Source of the DNA: Solirubrobacterales bacterium
Lineage (GTDB): Bacteria > Actinomycetota > Thermoleophilia > Solirubrobacterales > Solirubrobacteraceae
Length of the DNA stretch: 9,051 nt
Direction: 5' to 3'
Assembly (NCBI GenBank): GCA_003244035.1
Contig: QHBV01000161.1
Coordinates: 8,221 to 17,271, forward strand
Shown here: positions 8,535 to 9,051 of the stretch, one piece after another
Numbering within the stretch: the stretch's first letter is position 1
How the letters are laid out: each line of letters opens with the position of its first letter
Made by a program: the position numbers and the translations under genes
The notes under the pieces: generated by a model
The model's input: the letters and a program-made list of their open reading frames with translations, nothing else
Told to the model about the DNA's origin: nothing
Database searches by the model: none

Positions 8535-8696
8535 ATGGGCCTCGTCCTCACCGCCACCGCCGGCCTCTGTCTCTGGATCATCATCTGGGCGCTTAACGTG
8601 AGCGGGCTGGACGCAATCCTGATCGCAATCCTCATGATCCTGATCGCGATCGGCGTCCGCAACCTGCTTCCGTTCCTGCCTGGCCGGCGGGACTAG
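8535..8696 (+). CDS. Small two-helix membrane protein of unknown function
   Basis: I do not recognise a named family. The 53-residue product starts MGLVLTATAGLCLWIIIWAL, a first hydrophobic helix (about residues 2-20). A short polar turn NVSGLD follows, then a second helix ILIAILMILIAIGV (about 28-41) and the end RNLLPFLPGRRD. The two arginines at the C-terminus suggest a cytoplasmic tail, with both ends inside if two helices span the membrane. An AGGA ribosome site, an ATG start and the uninterrupted hydrophobic pattern argue that it is coding. Small proteins of this look are often seen as conserved hypotheticals in actinobacteria. It lies 22 bases after trpA and 11 before the lipoprotein gene, so it is probably in the same transcript. 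The repeated ATCCTGATCGC (8616-8626 and 8637-8647) merely encodes the repeated ILIA. Confidence 0.7.
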   Translation: MGLVLTATAGLCLWIIIWALNVSGLDAILIAILMILIAIGVRNLLPFLPGRRD

Positions 8697-8707
8697 ACCC
8701 CCTGGGC

Positions 8708-9051
8708 GTGTCCGCCGTCAGGCTCATACGTGGGCGGCCATCGTGGCTGTGCGCATGCCTGGGCGCAGCGGTGCTGGCCGTGAGCGGCTGCTCCTCGACG
8801 ACCACACCGTCCAGCTCGGCGGTCACCGTGACCGGCTCGACGCTCGACATCTACGCCGCCCAGCCCCCGGGGGTCCCGACTCAGGTGGACAAGGACGTAC
8901 TCGCCGCCGAGCAGCTGGGGCTCAAGCAGGCCGGCGGCAAGGCCGGCGCCTTTGACCTCCGGCTGCGCGTGGTCCACGGCAATGAGGTCTCGGCCAACGC
9001 CCGCGCCGCGGTGTCGGACAAGAAGGCCATCGCCTACCTGGGGGAGATCGC
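8708..9051 (+). CDS. ABC-transporter substrate-binding lipoprotein, branched-chain amino-acid type (5' part)
   Basis: The first 114 codons of a probable periplasmic-binding-type lipoprotein are present; the gene runs off the window. The GTG at 8708 gives a bacterial lipoprotein signal: basic residues R5, R8 and R10, a hydrophobic stretch, and a lipobox VSGC with Cys28 as the lipidated residue. A Ser/Thr-rich linker follows. The mature part shows LDIYAAQPPG, then AAEQLGLKQAGGKAGAFDLRLRVV and NARAAVSDKKAIAYLGEI. This resembles the N-lobe of LivK-like receptors (Peripla_BP_6), which start with a strand, a helix ending in AGGK(A)G and a segment like 'NAR.A..D....AYIGE'. The ligand cannot be read from this part; branched-chain amino acids are only the family default, and other amino acids or small organic ligands are possible. 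No clear ribosome site precedes the GTG, which lies 11 bases after the small membrane-protein gene. Confidence 0.8.
   Translation, partial: MSAVRLIRGRPSWLCACLGAAVLAVSGCSSTTTPSSSAVTVTGSTLDIYAAQPPGVPTQVDKDVLAAEQLGLKQAGGKAGAFDLRLRVVHGNEVSANARAAVSDKKAIAYLGEI

Noticed and set aside
8686..8716. Possible hairpin across the small-gene stop and the lipoprotein start as terminator or start occluder
   Set aside because: The arms (GGCGGGAC and GTCCGCC) pair only with a bulge and no T-tract follows, so it is weak in DNA of this GC content.
8743..8955. Alternative 70-codon frame at the lipoprotein locus
   Set aside because: The GTG-started frame at 8708 gives a full lipoprotein signal, lipobox and receptor-like sequence through the window end; the alternative is its shadow.

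Overview
The window is a high-GC bacterial chromosome segment with all genes on the + strand. It carries a complete tryptophan-branch operon: trpE, trpG, trpD, trpC, trpF, trpB and trpA. The end of a histidine gene (hisIE) lies upstream, and a small membrane protein plus the start of an ABC-transporter lipoprotein lie downstream. The composition (roughly 65-73 % GC in blocks I counted), ATG/GTG/TTG start use and protein flavour suggest a high-GC actinobacterium, possibly a Thermoleophilia/Solirubrobacterales-like lineage. That placement is an inference. A separate trpF argues against Streptomyces- or Mycobacterium-type actinobacteria, where the dual-function enzyme PriA replaces it.

Layout. 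Positions 1-387 hold the C-terminal end of a HisI-HisE fusion. trpE (368-1849) starts inside its last codons. A secreted glycoside hydrolase of family 30 (1840-3363) sits between trpE and trpG, with its start inside trpE and its stop codon directly abutting the trpG ATG. Then follow trpG (3364-3930), trpD (3927-4991), trpC (4988-5824), trpF (5821-6537, TTG start), trpB (6534-7703) and trpA (7703-8512). After only 22 bases comes a 53-residue two-helix membrane protein (8535-8696). Eleven bases later a GTG-started lipoprotein begins (8708 to the window end), resembling substrate-binding proteins of branched-chain amino-acid ABC transporters.

How it works together. The seven Trp proteins convert chorismate to tryptophan: TrpE/TrpG make anthranilate, TrpD adds the phosphoribosyl group, TrpF isomerises, TrpC closes the indole ring, and TrpA/TrpB make tryptophan. 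Every expected catalytic motif I checked is intact. From hisIE to trpA the genes overlap or abut (20, 10, 0, 4, 4, 4, 4 and 1 bases), so there is no room for an internal leader, attenuator or terminator. Any promoter for the block must be upstream of the window or inside a coding region.

The region is mostly ordinary primary metabolism. The real oddity is the exported GH30 enzyme wired into the trpE-trpG junction, which separates the two subunits of anthranilate synthase. I see no RNA genes, CRISPR arrays, insertion sequences or convincing terminators. No stretch longer than 22 bases lacks a gene.
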